The notes under the pieces: model-generated
Told to the model about the DNA's origin: nothing
The model's input: only the letters and a program-made list of their open reading frames with translations
The model's database searches: none
Made by a program: the position numbers and the translations under genes
Source: Diaporthe sp. PMI_573
Taxonomy: Eukaryota > Ascomycota > Sordariomycetes > Diaporthales > Diaporthaceae
Assembly (NCBI GenBank): GCA_021399435.1
Contig: JAJTUP010000095.1
Location: 124,001-188,000, forward strand
Length of the DNA stretch: 64,000 nucleotides
Reading direction: 5' to 3'
Shown here: one piece after another, positions 33,738 through 45,110 of the stretch
How positions within the stretch are numbered: position 1 is the first letter of the stretch
How the letters are laid out: the number at the start of each line of letters is the position of its first letter

Positions 33738-34722
33738 ATGGAATCAACAGCAGGGATTGACAGGCTGGCTAGACCAAGCTATCACCACCGCAAACCAAGG
33801 TCCGTCTCTCGGAAGTTGTTGCCACACAGGTCCTGATATTCTCAATACACAGTACTAAAAGGAGTATCAGCTACTTACTAACACAGTCTTCATCGATAAA
33901 GAATGTAGATGTGGTTTCTAGATCAGGAACCGCCGCCTTTTCGTCTTCCATATAAGGCATCTTGTTGTAGCTATGAGAAAGAAGATGATAGATAAGGCTA
34001 GATAGGGCTTACTGCGTAATCACTGAGCAAGTACAACATGATGGGTCAAGGGGGCAGATAGAGTGACGGATAAGTAGGAGAGGCGAAGCTGAGACAAAGC
34101 AGAGAAGCAGAAAAGGAAGTGACAGGAGGCCAGGGATTAGTACCCAACTGTCCTCATTCTCCCTACACCCTCCCCCCGGGCTCTGTTCCAAGAATACAAC
34201 CTTGTATCCCTATTTGGATACTTACAGGGTATGGAATCAATATTAGGCTTGAGAGGCTCGGCAGACCAAGCCATCATCACCATAACCCAAGGTCCGTCTC
34301 TCGAAAGTGGGTTTCCATGGAGGACCTTCTATTCTCAATACCCAATTGAATACCTATTAGCTACGGACAGTCTTCATCGATAAAGAGCGTAGATGTAGTT
34401 GCCGTGTGTTCGCGTTCTATTGTTGTAGGTGTGAAAAATTAGGTGATGAAAGGGGCTGGATAGGCCTCAGTGCGCAACCACCAGGCAGGTGCAACTTTGA
34501 ATATGTGATGGGTCAAGGGTGCAGAAAGGGAGAGTGACAGATAAGGAGGACAGGAAAAGCTGAGACCAAGCAGAGAAGCGAAAAGAAAGTGACAAACGCC
34601 GGGTAACTGGGCCCAACTGTCCTGGCACACCTTCCCCCCGGGCCACGTTTATTCTGAGAATACAACCTTGAGCATGGGATCGTCAAACCCCTACCTCCCT
34701 CATTTGGATTCTTGCAGGGCAG
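33738..34722 (-). repeat. Tandem pair of LTR-like repeats (about 493-bp period)
   Basis: ATGGAATCAA starts two diverged copies at 33738 and 34231. Shared blocks include CCAAGGTCCGTCTCTCG, AGTCTTCATCGATAAAGA, TGATGGGTCAAGGG, GCAGAGAAG and a CCCCCCGGG...GAATACAACCTTG end. On the minus strand the copy nearest gag is followed by GGAGAATCAAGAGC, which resembles a primer-binding region. I interpret them as a 5' LTR plus a second LTR in tandem. Target duplications not found. Confidence 0.6.
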
Positions 34723-34946
34723 GGCCTCCTTACAAAGCATAGCCTTGAACCAGTTGCTTATGCACCCCTGGTTGAGGACTGCGTCTCAATGCTTATTAAC
34801 CGGACCACCTTCTCGCTCTGCAATATTGATGTAAATGCTGTCTTTCCTACCTTCTCAGCGAAACACCACCCCACTCTGCCTTTCAACTTACCCGCATCAC
34901 ACCATTTGAACGCAGCCGTTCCAGCCAGCAAAAACAACAGCTCAAA

Positions 34947-35915
34947 ATGAACAACATCACATTGCAGGAAGGCTCCATAAGATGGCGTATCTCCTATATT
35001 CTTGTATTTGCGTTGGCTCATCTCTTGACAGCACTCCACATCCTTGCCGTGCTACTCACAAGGCGCAAGAAACGCAAAGTCTCAGGCCAGAGATCGCCCT
35101 TGCTGCAAGATTCCCGCGCCTTCCTCTATCTTTTTGTGTTCGGGTGTATAGCGGCAGTCATTCCTAGTGTTGTGCTTCTCCTTCTTGCACCGAGATACGT
35201 CAAACCGGGCCTCGACTTATACGTCATACACTTCGGACTCTACTTTACTCTATCGGGCGAGGTATGTCGCTTCACCAGAGATTTGAAATTTGAACTGATT
35301 TTGTCAGCGGTTTTGGTGGACCCGTATATGGGCCGATACAGGGCCGAAATGCAAGATCGCTGCAATTACGTGTGACAAAGTAGTTCTTGGCCTCCTTGTT
35401 GGAAGTGTCCCACTAAGCCGACTGAGTCCAGTTGGGGCGAAGGTCCTTGTCTTGCTCACGATTTTCGGCTGTCGGATGTGGTCCGCATGGGAGTGTTTTG
35501 CACTTTGGAAGCAGTGTCGACAAGAAATTGAGGCATCGCCTGTGGATCTCCGGGCTCTTCGAGGCTGCCTTGTCGGAACGCTGGTGGCTAACGTCCTGCA
35601 CCTCCTGATTCTCCTGATTCTCCTGATTGTGTGGTTCACATTGCGCATCAACCATCACCGCTGGTTCTCACTGGTAAGTATGCTGTGTGATCTACGGGGG
35701 GAAAAAAGCTAATAGTGCAGGTTGCGTACTTCTCATGTGTTCCCGTCGAAGTAATCTTGCCTATTCGACAGATTTGGGGCCTCTCTATTCGTGAGAAGAA
35801 TTCAGGATGTCGGAATGAGCCTCTGCAAAACACTGGTCCGTCAGACTCGCAGACATCGCTTCAGCACACGGTGGACGTCCCGCATGGACTCATCAGCGGT
35901 TGGGACAGCGACTAG
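34947..35915 (+). CDS. Polytopic membrane protein, 3 exons, family unknown
   Basis: Exons 34947-35261, 35308-35673 and 35721-35915 give 291 aa. Introns are 35262-35307 (GTATGT...GTCAG, 46 nt) and 35674-35720 (GTAAGT...TGCAG, 47 nt). Both join in phase 0 without a stop. About five or six membrane segments are visible: ISYILVFALAHLLTALHIL; FLYLFVFGCIAAVIPSVVLLLL; an aromatic helix before the first junction; VLVLLTIF; LHLLILLILLILLIVWF, which comes from a short tandem CTCCTGATT repeat; and a final segment starting VAYFSCVPVEVIL. The C-terminal tail is hydrophilic. No transporter or receptor signature was recognised. Confidence 0.7.
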
Positions 35916-37238
35916 GGTGTTGCGATGATTAGATTCCGACCTATGCTTCAAGAGGGTCACATCAGCTGGGAAAACAAAGTCAGCGGGAAATACACCGGAG
36001 AGCAATGAGAAGTGAACGGACCGAGGTACCAGCCTTGTGCGTGCAGAAGGGGAGATGCCCGACCAGTAGAGGCACGCGAAGATCATACCGCTCAAGAAAC
36101 CGGGCAAGGACGACTACACTATGGCAAAAGCCTAGAGGCCAATATCTTTGCTAGCGACGCTTAGCAACGTAATAGAATCAGTCATTACAGAGAGGATCTC
36201 GTACCTAGTCAAAACCTTTGGGCTTCTCCCAACCAACCACTTCGGGGCCCGGAATTGGCAGCCATTGCACTCTCAGACAGCTGGTTAATGGATAAGATTT
36301 GGGGTCCAGGCGTAGTCGCCATAGTTAGCTGGGGCGAGTGGACAAAAAATGCAGATGGCGGTGTAATCTTAGTCAGAATTCAAGGCGCCCATTCTTTCTG
36401 TGGGGATAACTAACTACAGGGTAGGCTAACATGGCGAACATTGCAATCATGCTGATTCACCTCTTTATCCAATCTGCCTCAGCGGCAATACTATCGTGTT
36501 TCATAAACTGCTCGATTCCACCGCTTTTTTCCTGGGAGAAGAGGACGCTGGCACCATCATGAACATTGTTGAGTTACACTCAGTACCAGATGATTCCCAA
36601 GGGAGCAGCACTGTTATCACAAACATAATGATGTTCTGCAGGCGGACGCGTAAAAGCAGCACAGCACCCTGAATGTCTCTCGGTATATTTCAAATTTCAA
36701 ACCTTTTTCAGATGTTTGAGTATCTGGAGAATGCTCCGTACGGTGGCCGGGTTTACTAGCGCTTCACTGTGGCCCCATGTGGCTCTGGTCGATGAGTTGT
36801 CGTGCTTGCTACGTACCCGCCCTACTGCCTGATCCATACGCGCAGGTCCGAGACCCCTCTCCTGAACTCACAGCCTCGCCCCACCACGATGGGTGGATGA
36901 TATGACAAATACGCGGTACCCCATACAGTACCACACCACCGCGATGTGCCAAGAGGTCTTTTTCGGGATGCGAACCCTGTCACCACTTTGGAACATACAA
37001 CATAATGCCGCGGTCCGAAGGATGCACCCCTTGGAAGGCGCGTTCGTGCGCTGTGACCCAATCGTTCGGCGACTTGTCGCGTTCTTCTGGACGAACCGGA
37101 CTGACCGGTCGCCATGTCCTTTGCCCCATGGTGATCTTTGAATCAGTCTATTAGAAACTATTTAAGAAGGTCGTTATAGAGTACATATAAAACGAAGCCG
37201 TCTCCATGCCTGGTAAATTACCTGTTTCCATATCCTAA
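35916..37238. other. No supported gene
   Basis: Over 1.3 kb with only short frames on both strands and no recognised motif. Confidence 0.4.
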
Positions 37239-39266
37239 ATGATCGCCACATACTCATTATGGCTCTCCTTACATATAACATATCCGGTGCCTCATTTGTG
37301 CCTGATGTGCTTAGCAAGGGCTCCACTACTAGTCTTGATTATAGCTGCTTTCACCATGGCATCGGCTATACTCACCGCTGCCTACTCGAAACACCTGTAC
37401 TGCAGGCCCTGCTTTCCTAGGCTGAGTGGTCTCATTACCGGCATGCTAAATGCGTTGCTCTTCTTCTCTGGGCCGGAATGGTTCCTTCGCGGGCAAGGTA
37501 TCCATGAGCGCTATCGCAAGGAGCTTATTGCAATGCTCAAACGCCAGCCCCATAACCCAGTATTCGTTCTTTCGACATTCAAATGCAAGCGCCCCCTGCG
37601 AGGGAACAATGCGTACGACTTAGAGGACTACGAAGTCTATGCCATCATACGCCAATCCAGAGGTCTAATGCTTGGTGCAGCGACACTTGCTGATGTTGAT
37701 ACTCGGCTTCAACAACTCCGATCAAGTGAGGAAGCATTTGGTGGAATTCCAATCATCATTTTTTCCGGAGATTTCTTTCAGTTCCCGCCTGTGCAGGACC
37801 GCTCAGTCTTGCTCCAACCACCGCAACTTATGCGCAAGGAGCAGGTGAGAGCCAGAACACGACAAATACGCGGTTTCCACCTGTTCAATGATTGCCACAA
37901 AGTCGTCATGTTGAAGGAACAAGTCCGAGCAAGCAGCTGCCCAAAATTACGAGGGATCCTTGACCGTTTCCGCAAGGGGGAGCAGACAGAGGCTGATCAT
38001 GAACAACTCTGCACTCGCGCTCACAGAGAAGTGCCTTGGGTCCTTGGTTCACGAGATGGAAAGATGCTTACACCTATCAACCAGCAGAGATGGGATCAGA
38101 ACTTAGCCTCTGCTCTTGAATGGGGTGCAAGCAATGATAGACATATTTCTCTGTTTCTATCATCCCATAACTGGGCAGATGGAATAGATGATGTGTCGGA
38201 CAGTGAGATTCTCCGCATTTTCCAACAGGGAGACTCCTCACAAATAAAGATTCCCAGCTTATTACCAATCGGAAGAGGGATGCCAATGATACTTACGCAT
38301 AATACTCATAGCTATTTAAAGCTAGTAAATGGTGCGGAAGTTGAGGCAGTTTATGCTGTCCCTGATCCTAGGTTTCCGGGATACTATATTAGGAGCGGCG
38401 TCACACTTTATCTTGGGCCACCGCGAGCAGTCATCGTCCAGTCACCAGCATTTGATCATTTGGAAATCCCCGGACTCCCTCCTGGAATGGTTGCTATTAC
38501 GCCATCAACAGTACAGTTGGACACAGGCCTTAAGTTGACTACTAAGCAAGTGAGCAGAACAGGCTGCATGATTGCACCAGCCTTTGCAATGACAGACATG
38601 AAAGGCCAAGGGATGACGACGGAGAAGGTCTTGGCCCAGCTTCGAGGTCGACAGAGGAGACAAGATTCGGACTGGGCAAAATGTGATTTCATGAGCGCTT
38701 ACGTGCAGCTATCAAGAGCAACGTCTTGGGATGGTATTTGGCTTGCGAGTGAACCTCGAAGGGAAGATTTCCTTGAAAATAGGATTCCAGAAGATTTCGC
38801 TGCTGGAGTCTGTGAACTAGAGGTGCGATCTGAGACAACAATCAGCGCATTCTTACAAGCCGACCAAACTCATGAGGAACAAAGGTGGATTTCATGGTGG
38901 CAGGCTATTCCAGAGACAACCGGCCGTCAGGAAAGTGTGCGAAACGATCAGAGTCAGGATCACATTGATAGTTTGACCGCTGTTGAATGTCAGCAGGATG
39001 TGGAAATGGCAACCAGGTATGAAAGGGATCATCTAAGGTGGTCTGAACAAACCAACATCACGCCTAGCTCTTTACGCTTACTTCATGGACACAGATATGA
39101 TCAGAGTCAAGATCAACGTATTATGGGCGAAAATCCTGTACCGACGCGGTATAGTCATTCGCAACAGTTTGGTTCACAAGAAGCACGTCAAAATCTTGTG
39201 GTTGATCGGGCAAGAGAGCGACGAATTCGAAAACACGTATGGAGGAGAACAGTCCATAATTCATAA
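37239..39266 (+). pseudogene. Helitron Pif1-like helicase, C-terminal half
   Basis: The 675-codon frame is real helicase from about 37660 onward: LGAATLADVDTRLQQLR; FGGIPIIIFSGDFFQFPPVQ (motif III-like); MLKEQVRAS; PIGRGMPMILTHNTH; then QLSRATSWDGIWL (motif VI). The P-loop (Walker A) and the DEVSM motif are missing. The first 140 codons (37239-37660) do not look like the family and may come from other sequence, so the ORF start is not trustworthy. No Rep domain is attached. The missing N-terminal parts resemble what the minus-strand Helitron at 9.8-14.5 kb retains. Confidence 0.75.
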
Positions 39267-39313
39267 GGGTGTTTGCAATATTATACTTCATAGCCTGACC
39301 ATGCCATCGTACG

Positions 39314-40232
39314 TTAATATACATTTGATTCATCAACAGATCTGTCAGAAGCTCCTTCAGCTATGGCAACTATTGATTTAGGCGCCGAGGAGTAGTAGTC
39401 CACGAGAGTTAAGACTGAGCTTAGCCGCTTTGCGAAATTATCTATTTCAAGGTTCAACTCAGCAATGGTTGCGCTGATCTCATCTGTATCGAGATCAGCG
39501 ATGAAACCATATTCTGGCTGGACTCTTTTCAACCATTCCTCAAAACCGTCTGGTGGTCCAAGTCGTCTAAGTTGACATAAATAAATTTGTCTATCCAGCC
39601 GATGTAGTTGAGATAGCAGGAGGCTTTTCTTAATGCTCAGATTACTACCTTCTGACGCGATCGAGTTGACTATGTCAGGAGGGAACTGGATTGGTAGAGT
39701 TATTGATGGTTGTGAATTTCGGTTTCGGTTTCCTCGTACTCGTACACTATAATCTAATTAATGCAACTCGGTAATTAGCTGTCTGATCAGACTATTATGG
39801 ATGTATTTACTAGTACCTACTCTCTCTAAAAGAGCATTTTGAACCAAGACCATTATAATAGCAATTGGCACAAGCTCCTTGGGTTGTGCGGTCCACGTCA
39901 GGGTGATCAGTCACGACACATTCTGCCCATAGACCGTGTCCTTGTCGGCAGGTCCTGCACCGTCGTCTCGAGGATTCACCACTTATTTGTATAAAGAGGG
40001 CAAGAACATTTTGAGTTTTCTTGAGGCTGAAGGCGGCAGCTCGCTTTGGGTTGGGATTTGGAGTCAGCGGCCGTTTAACAGCTGCGGCTTCTAGCGGAGT
40101 AGCGGATGTAGGTATTGAAAAATCGAAGGATGAAGGGAGTAGGTTTTGCTGTAAAGCATATCGTTTGCAACCTGTAGATTTGAAGACCGCTCTTGGTAGC
40201 CACAAAAGGTCGGCTTTGGCCTGCATGATCAT
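39314..40232 (-). CDS. DUF3716-like zinc-binding protein, 2 exons
   Basis: Exons 40232-39821 and 39753-39314 give 283 aa from the ATG at 40230-40232; the frame is open upstream from a GTG at 40370. The intron 39820-39754 (67 nt) has GTAGGT and TTAG borders and keeps the frame. Residues about 90-140 hold the Cys pattern RRRCRTCRQGHGLWAECVV...GACANCYYNGLGSKCSFR, which I associate with the fungal DUF3716 family, a putative zinc-binding module of unknown role. The C-terminal exon is helical and coiled-coil-like (LRRLGPPDGFEEWLKRV, then Leu/Ile-rich heptads). The gene sits 48 bp from the Helitron helicase stop, tail to tail. Confidence 0.65.
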
Positions 40233-40740
40233 CGTTCTTACTGCACAAACGAAGAGTTTAGCAAGCGGTTCCCAGCCAACCTGGACAGACTGAGCAACAC
40301 ATGTTTCATGCTGGTCCCTGATATTCACGGCTTTACCCACAACGATTGTTGTCTTGACTTTGCGGCACACGATAGAAATCTTCGATATACAAACGCGAGT
40401 GATACACGAATCCAGTGGTCTTCGGACATACGAACTCCAAATTTAGCAAAAATGGGAATACCCGCTAAAGGCAAGTCTCCCTTCTTGTCAACTTGCTTGT
40501 CGCACATTACAAAGTGGATATATCCGGCAAACGATCGTTTGATGATATTTTTTCTACAAAATGGTTATCAAACCAGCTTAAGCTACGCGGGCAATTTGTC
40601 TCTGACGTTATATGATTACTCAGAAGCCCGTCATACAGGCAACTGCGATCCTTTGCGGTGCTGGAACATCGATGAACTTTTGTATTTGGCTGCGCAGGAC
40701 ACCTTTATGTACGGTTTGAGTACTGCGGAAGATCTAACGA

Positions 40741-41007
40741 CACCTGTGCCTTTTGTACTTGATGGCCATGAGAGCCAGATATCAGCGGAGTTTGAGCAGT
40801 ATTGCAAAGAGCACAACATTATCCCTATCAGCATATTCGCACCCCTTCTGCTGGCATCTCACACCCCTGTTCCTGACTAAGCAGTTCTCGCTCGCTTTAA
40901 TGTTCCACCTTTATTCCTTTCCAGCTACAGAGAATAAGATGTTGCAGCCACCCCTCTCAGTCTTAATACACAGACTCAGATTACGCAAAGACCTTTCCAA
41001 ATTGTAG
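40741..41007 (+). pseudogene. Fot1/pogo-type transposase remnant
   Basis: VPFVLDGHESQISAEFEQYCKEHNIIPI closely fits the conserved second-Asp region of Fot1/pogo DDE transposases. Degraded counterparts of the following Pro/His/Ser and Leu-rich blocks are readable in other frames to about 41000. Only this short segment is convincing; the rest of the ORF that starts at 40308 is not recognisable. Confidence 0.5.
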
Positions 41008-41179
41008 AAGGAAAGCCACAACACTTCCCGCGGTTGACTGTCTATACATTCGCAACGGTGTCATGCAGCAACGTCGGCCAGAAGGTGTCGAAGGTGAGTC
41101 AATGAGCTAGTGATTATTTGGGCATCCAGCTTCGTTCCTATCTACGGAGTCAAATTACGCTTACCCACTCTCGATGCAG

Positions 41180-41436
41180 GACCAAGTTCCTACTCAAACT
41201 CTGCAATTCTTACTCCTGCCAGCGCCTCTACGGCGGGTTCTGTGTTTGGTCAGAAGAAGCGAGCCTTTGATTCCTATCTCGAGGAGAATGCTTCATCCGG
41301 CTCCTGTGTCAAGCGCCGAAGACCGACCCCGACTCTCCAGCACGTCGCGATTACTAATCCGTCTGTGGGAGACAACTTCCGGGCGGACGATGCTGATGTT
41401 ATTGACCTCACCGGGTATGAAGATGTAAACTGGTAG
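41180..41436 (+). other. C-terminal exon-like ORF ending in a DVIDLTG motif
   Basis: After a CAG that could be a splice acceptor (about 41180) the frame runs about 85 codons: Ser/Ala-rich, then basic (KKRAF, KRRRP), then DADVIDLTGYED before the stop. The DVIDLTG pattern is common in disordered or SUMO-interacting parts of fungal nuclear proteins. No upstream exon was identified. Confidence 0.3.
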
Positions 41437-41910
41437 GGTCGAATTTCAACTTGGGAGTCGTTCTGCCAACTTGAAGCGTGGTTATGCCATCGCCCCTCTT
41501 CACTAGTATACCGTTCTTGATCCATAGAGATTCTCCGCTTTTCAACGAAGCTCAGACTAGAGATAGAGTGGTGAATAATTGAGATACAGACATATTCGAG
41601 GGCGGTCATCCGACCAATGTAATCTAGTCACTTTTTGCACTCTCGATTTTGGGTCCCAGGATATCGTGCCTCTCTATTGGGCATGGCTGCAAAAGGGGGT
41701 TTGGCCTTTGGCTTCTGCTGTAGAACTAAACGTTGCGGCTAGTGGGGAAGGGTTGCCACCGCAACCAGCGTGCCACTCTATCCACCCAAAACCCATGGCC
41801 GTTCCTCCTCGGCGACCGCCTCGCTGTTTTCTGTCAGATCTGCGCGCGCTGGGTATCTGGGCAGGTTCGGGTTGCTCGCACTACTACCACGGGGCGCCGT
41901 CAGCCCTAAT

Positions 41911-43081
41911 CAGTGATGTTATTGGATTGGAGGCAATTTGGATTGGACTGGATTTGTCGGAAAATGGCTGGACTGGATTTGGGTTTCTCGAAGATTTGGA
42001 CTGGATTGGATTGATTGGCAACCAGCTCCTGGAGCTCCAATGGTCTAACCTGATAAGGCAAGAGCTAAGCCTAATTGAGTGGTCATGAGGAGTCTCCCGT
42101 CGCAGCTGCCGTCGCAGACCACGACACGACGCGCGAACTATCGTTCCGCTATTGGGTTAACATCCAACGCGTGCAGATTGCTACGCTATTAAAAGCACGG
42201 AGGCAAACGCGTCGCTCGCGACTTCAGCAGTCCTTCTACTGTGGCAGACGTGTCTGAACAGTCCACTCACCAGCTACACCATGGCCACTATCTCCAGCTA
42301 TTTCGGTGCTGCCAGCGGTCGCCGTCCTGATTCTGACAGAGTTATTCTTGCTCCAACATATATTAGTCCTCGCCCAAACGACCCCGACGGAACCCTGATC
42401 GAACCCGACGAATTCAAGCTGAATGGGAAGCAATATGTACGCTACTCTGTTGTGGCAAAGTCCCAAAAGCACACCAAGAAAAGGACATCAGTCGTCTGGC
42501 AGTATGGTGAAGACATACAACTCAAGCAGGACCCGACGAAGACGTTCTGGTACTGTTATCTGTGCGAACAGCAGCAGCGCCAACAGGGACTTCCTATTTC
42601 CGGCAAGGGCAATTGTACTACCTTAAACCACCTGGAATCGAAACACCAAATCATCGCTCACGGCTCCGGATGGACGTCATTGAAGCCAGCGAGTGCTTAC
42701 GAGCTTGGTATGGTCGCCCGGAGCAGAAGGCATTTGATGACTCTGCCATCGGTTTGATGGAGGGTGAGGCAGGGAGTACAGTTGGGGCGGATGGGCTGGG
42801 TGAGGGAGAGGAAGGCGGCGAAGATGATGGAAGCGAGAAGAACATACTGGAGACGCAAGTTGCTAGAGAACATGAGCTCCGTAGTTAGGTGGTGTCATAA
42901 CCCAAGGACAAGAACAGTTCTACTCCAAGTCTGCTTATTCAGCGGCTCATTGATTGTCCCAAAAGGGTAAAAATATGAACTGGATCGGTTCTGGATATCC
43001 TGGAGGCTGCCTGTCCCCACGTCTGGACTGGATTGGATCGAGGCTCGGATCCAGCTCCAATCCAATCCAATAACATCACTG
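41911..43081 (+). mobile_element. Non-autonomous hAT, 1,171 bp, perfect TIRs and 8-bp TSD (copy 5)
   Basis: The ends are inverted copies of CAGTGATGTTATTGGATTGG (41911-41930 and 43081-43062, reversed). The flanking target duplication is GCCCTAAT at 41903-41910 and 43082-43089, identical on both sides. Subtermini are full of GGATTGGA / GGACTGGATT words (41921-42030 and 43020-43070). It is a complete internal-deletion derivative: it keeps the transposase BED finger region and the last codons of the hATC end, without the catalytic core. Confidence 0.95.
42281..42757 (+). CDS. BED zinc-finger protein encoded by the non-autonomous hAT
   Basis: 158 aa from an ATG 370 bp inside the left end. C92 and C95 with H117 and H122 form a BED-type C-x2-C...H-x4-H finger, preceded by a conserved aromatic block (SVVWQYGEDI). 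BED fingers of hAT transposases bind the transposon ends. The catalytic domain is deleted. A second frame (to 42888) carries RSRLRMDVIEASECLRAWYG, the typical hATC tail, so the deletion junction lies near 42655 and is out of frame with the BED reading. If expressed it would be a DNA-binding-only protein. Confidence 0.7.
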   Translation: MATISSYFGAASGRRPDSDRVILAPTYISPRPNDPDGTLIEPDEFKLNGKQYVRYSVVAKSQKHTKKRTSVVWQYGEDIQLKQDPTKTFWYCYLCEQQQRQQGLPISGKGNCTTLNHLESKHQIIAHGSGWTSLKPASAYELGMVARSRRHLMTLPSV

Positions 43082-43616
43082 GCCCTAATCGGCGTAGTGT
43101 GTGGTTGACCGCACGCTCTCCCCCCCTTAGCTTCTCCAGTAGACACTGCTTCGCCTCCCCTTGCTGCTGGATCCTGCCAGCCACCTTGCCCTGCTCTTCC
43201 AATAGCTCCGACAGCTTACTCATTCGCGCATCGTCCAGCCTAAACCCCATTGCGGCAGCCTCCCATGCGGCCGCCTGTAGGAGGGCAATTTGATTCTTCA
43301 GGGACTCGGCTTCCTGTTCCCACGACTTAAGTGAACTGTCCAGATGATTGATCTCCTCATGGATATTGCGGACTTCCCCCATCACCTGTTTAGACGCATT
43401 TTCTAACTGCTGGAGCGGTCCACGGACCCGTGGCTGGTCGTCCAGTCTGGCCAGATTGCCGGCGGTAAGTTCTAATCCGACCTGTCCAGGCGAAGATCGT
43501 CCACCGCAGTCTTGTCGACGGCTTGACTCTTCTGGCTCTATCTCCTCCGCGAACCCATTTTGCAAGCCACGGGCTCGGGCGTGGTGATGGCTCCGATCTC
43601 TGTGTCTTGACGACAT

Positions 43617-45110
43617 GTCAATGTACGGCGGTGTTGATCGGTGCTGCAACTACTCGGGACTCGAGGCGCTGATAAGGGCGGCAAGGAAAACTGGGTGCAG
43701 TGGCAAGATTACTGGACAACATAAGATTCGCGGGCGCATATGTTGATATCGTCAGACGTGATAATGGCAGTCCCCCCCCCCCTCCCCAACAAAAAAAAGC
43801 ACATTTTGATTTAGCCCCTAGTAAGCATATGACGCAAGAACGGCGGGCGAGGAAAGCAGCTGGCCCACAACAACAATTGCGGGAGAACCCTAAGTCTCAG
43901 AGCAGATTCTCCAGGTCAAACACAGCTGTTGTACAGTCTTACTCTTCCGAAACTTGTCTAGAGTTAATGAGCTGAAATGCTATACTTTTAGAGAGGGTAG
44001 AGCGGCAAGACCCGCGATAGTTAAGGATGAATGCGGATATTCGCGTACCCTAAATCGGATGCCGCGTACCTTTTTCTGACTAATCGTGCTGGCCCCTGTG
44101 CCTGAATTAAAAAATTACACCGACTAATATACCGCTACATGCCACTATTCCCACACACTCAAGGGCACCAAATAAGCACTATTAGACCCAAGTATTGGCA
44201 AACATTAACCAAATCAAGCAAATTAAGCACTATTAGACCTAAGTATTGCCAAACGTTGCCCATAATGCCCACAATGCGCGCGTCGTCGCCCACGTAACCC
44301 AGCTAGTCGAATAATAAGTCAACAAAGCCGGGCATCACAGCGACGATCTCGTCCTACAGCGCTGTACACCTCGGCTGCACACCAATATCTTTCTGTTGGG
44401 CTTTGCACTATAGGAAGCAGTCATCTCCAACACAAGCTGCGAATGGTGAAACTGTTGCATCAAAAGTATAAGAACCCGCAACTCGGAAAAGTAACCCGTC
44501 ATCTGGGCCCTAATTATACATCACTAAAATACAAACTGGTGCCAATCTCACAAAATGGGCGATAAACCCCAATCATATAGAACATTCCCTATCCCTAGTA
44601 TGTATATACCTTGATGCTAGTGTGAAATATAAAAGCTTTAACCACAGCTAATCACTGGGAGGAGGTGATCAAAAACCGCGAAACAACGCTGCATCTGACA
44701 GCAGCCAGCCCTTAAGGGCTCCAATATCACCAACTCTGATTAATAGTCCGACATGCACGCGCACTTTCAGTTTTCAGCGCATGCAGTATATTTCCAATCA
44801 AGAGCTGCAAGAGGCAAATAATAAGGAGAAGAAGTTTAAAAGTCAAGCATACATTTGCAAGCATTGTTTACGAGAGACTTCGCTTGGACAGAACAATAAG
44901 GATATTCTCATAAGTCAAGAGCATAAGTAGCTTCCGCTTTTGCAACATTTGTCGGATTTCTAAAAGTGTCCCACCTAGTGCCATTTTGCTTGATTTACAC
45001 ACTGTACACACCAACGACCATGGTTGAGTGACTTAGAGTTGTATTTTATGATCAACGATTAGCATTGCCCCGCAGTTGTAAACGCGTACCTCGTTAAAGG
45101 TAACCCGGCA
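43617..45110. other. Non-coding stretch with a tandem repeat
   Basis: Left of 43980 only a short unconvincing frame. 43980-45110 has no ORF of note and is AT-rich. A 51-bp tandem duplication lies at 44174-44258: AAGCACTATTAGACC...AAGTATTG.CAAAC twice. A C-tract (43768-43785) precedes an A-tract. Confidence 0.5.

Larger units (their letters stand above)
41778..43616 (-). pseudogene. Coiled-coil gene interrupted by a hAT insertion
   Basis: The minus reading starts at the ATG at 43614-43616 (MSSRHRDRSHHHARAR). It runs in frame to the target duplication at 43082-43089. With the transposon and one copy of the 8-bp duplication removed, the same frame continues from 41902 for 41 more codons to a TAG at 41778-41780. 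The host coding length is 660 nt (219 aa). The middle is a strong coiled coil (EEINHLDSSLKSWEQEAESL, ELLEEQGKVAGRIQQQGEAK). Function unknown. The insertion replaces the last 41 codons with transposon sequence, ending at the stop at 42939. Confidence 0.75.

Noticed and set aside
40308..40740. Full gene on the plus strand starting at 40308
   Set aside because: Only the last part resembles Fot1; the rest overlaps antisense with the DUF3716-like exon and has no motif.
42939..43081. C-terminal 48 codons of the coiled-coil ORF as genuine host protein
   Set aside because: They are read from inside the hAT element; the host frame continues at 41902 instead.
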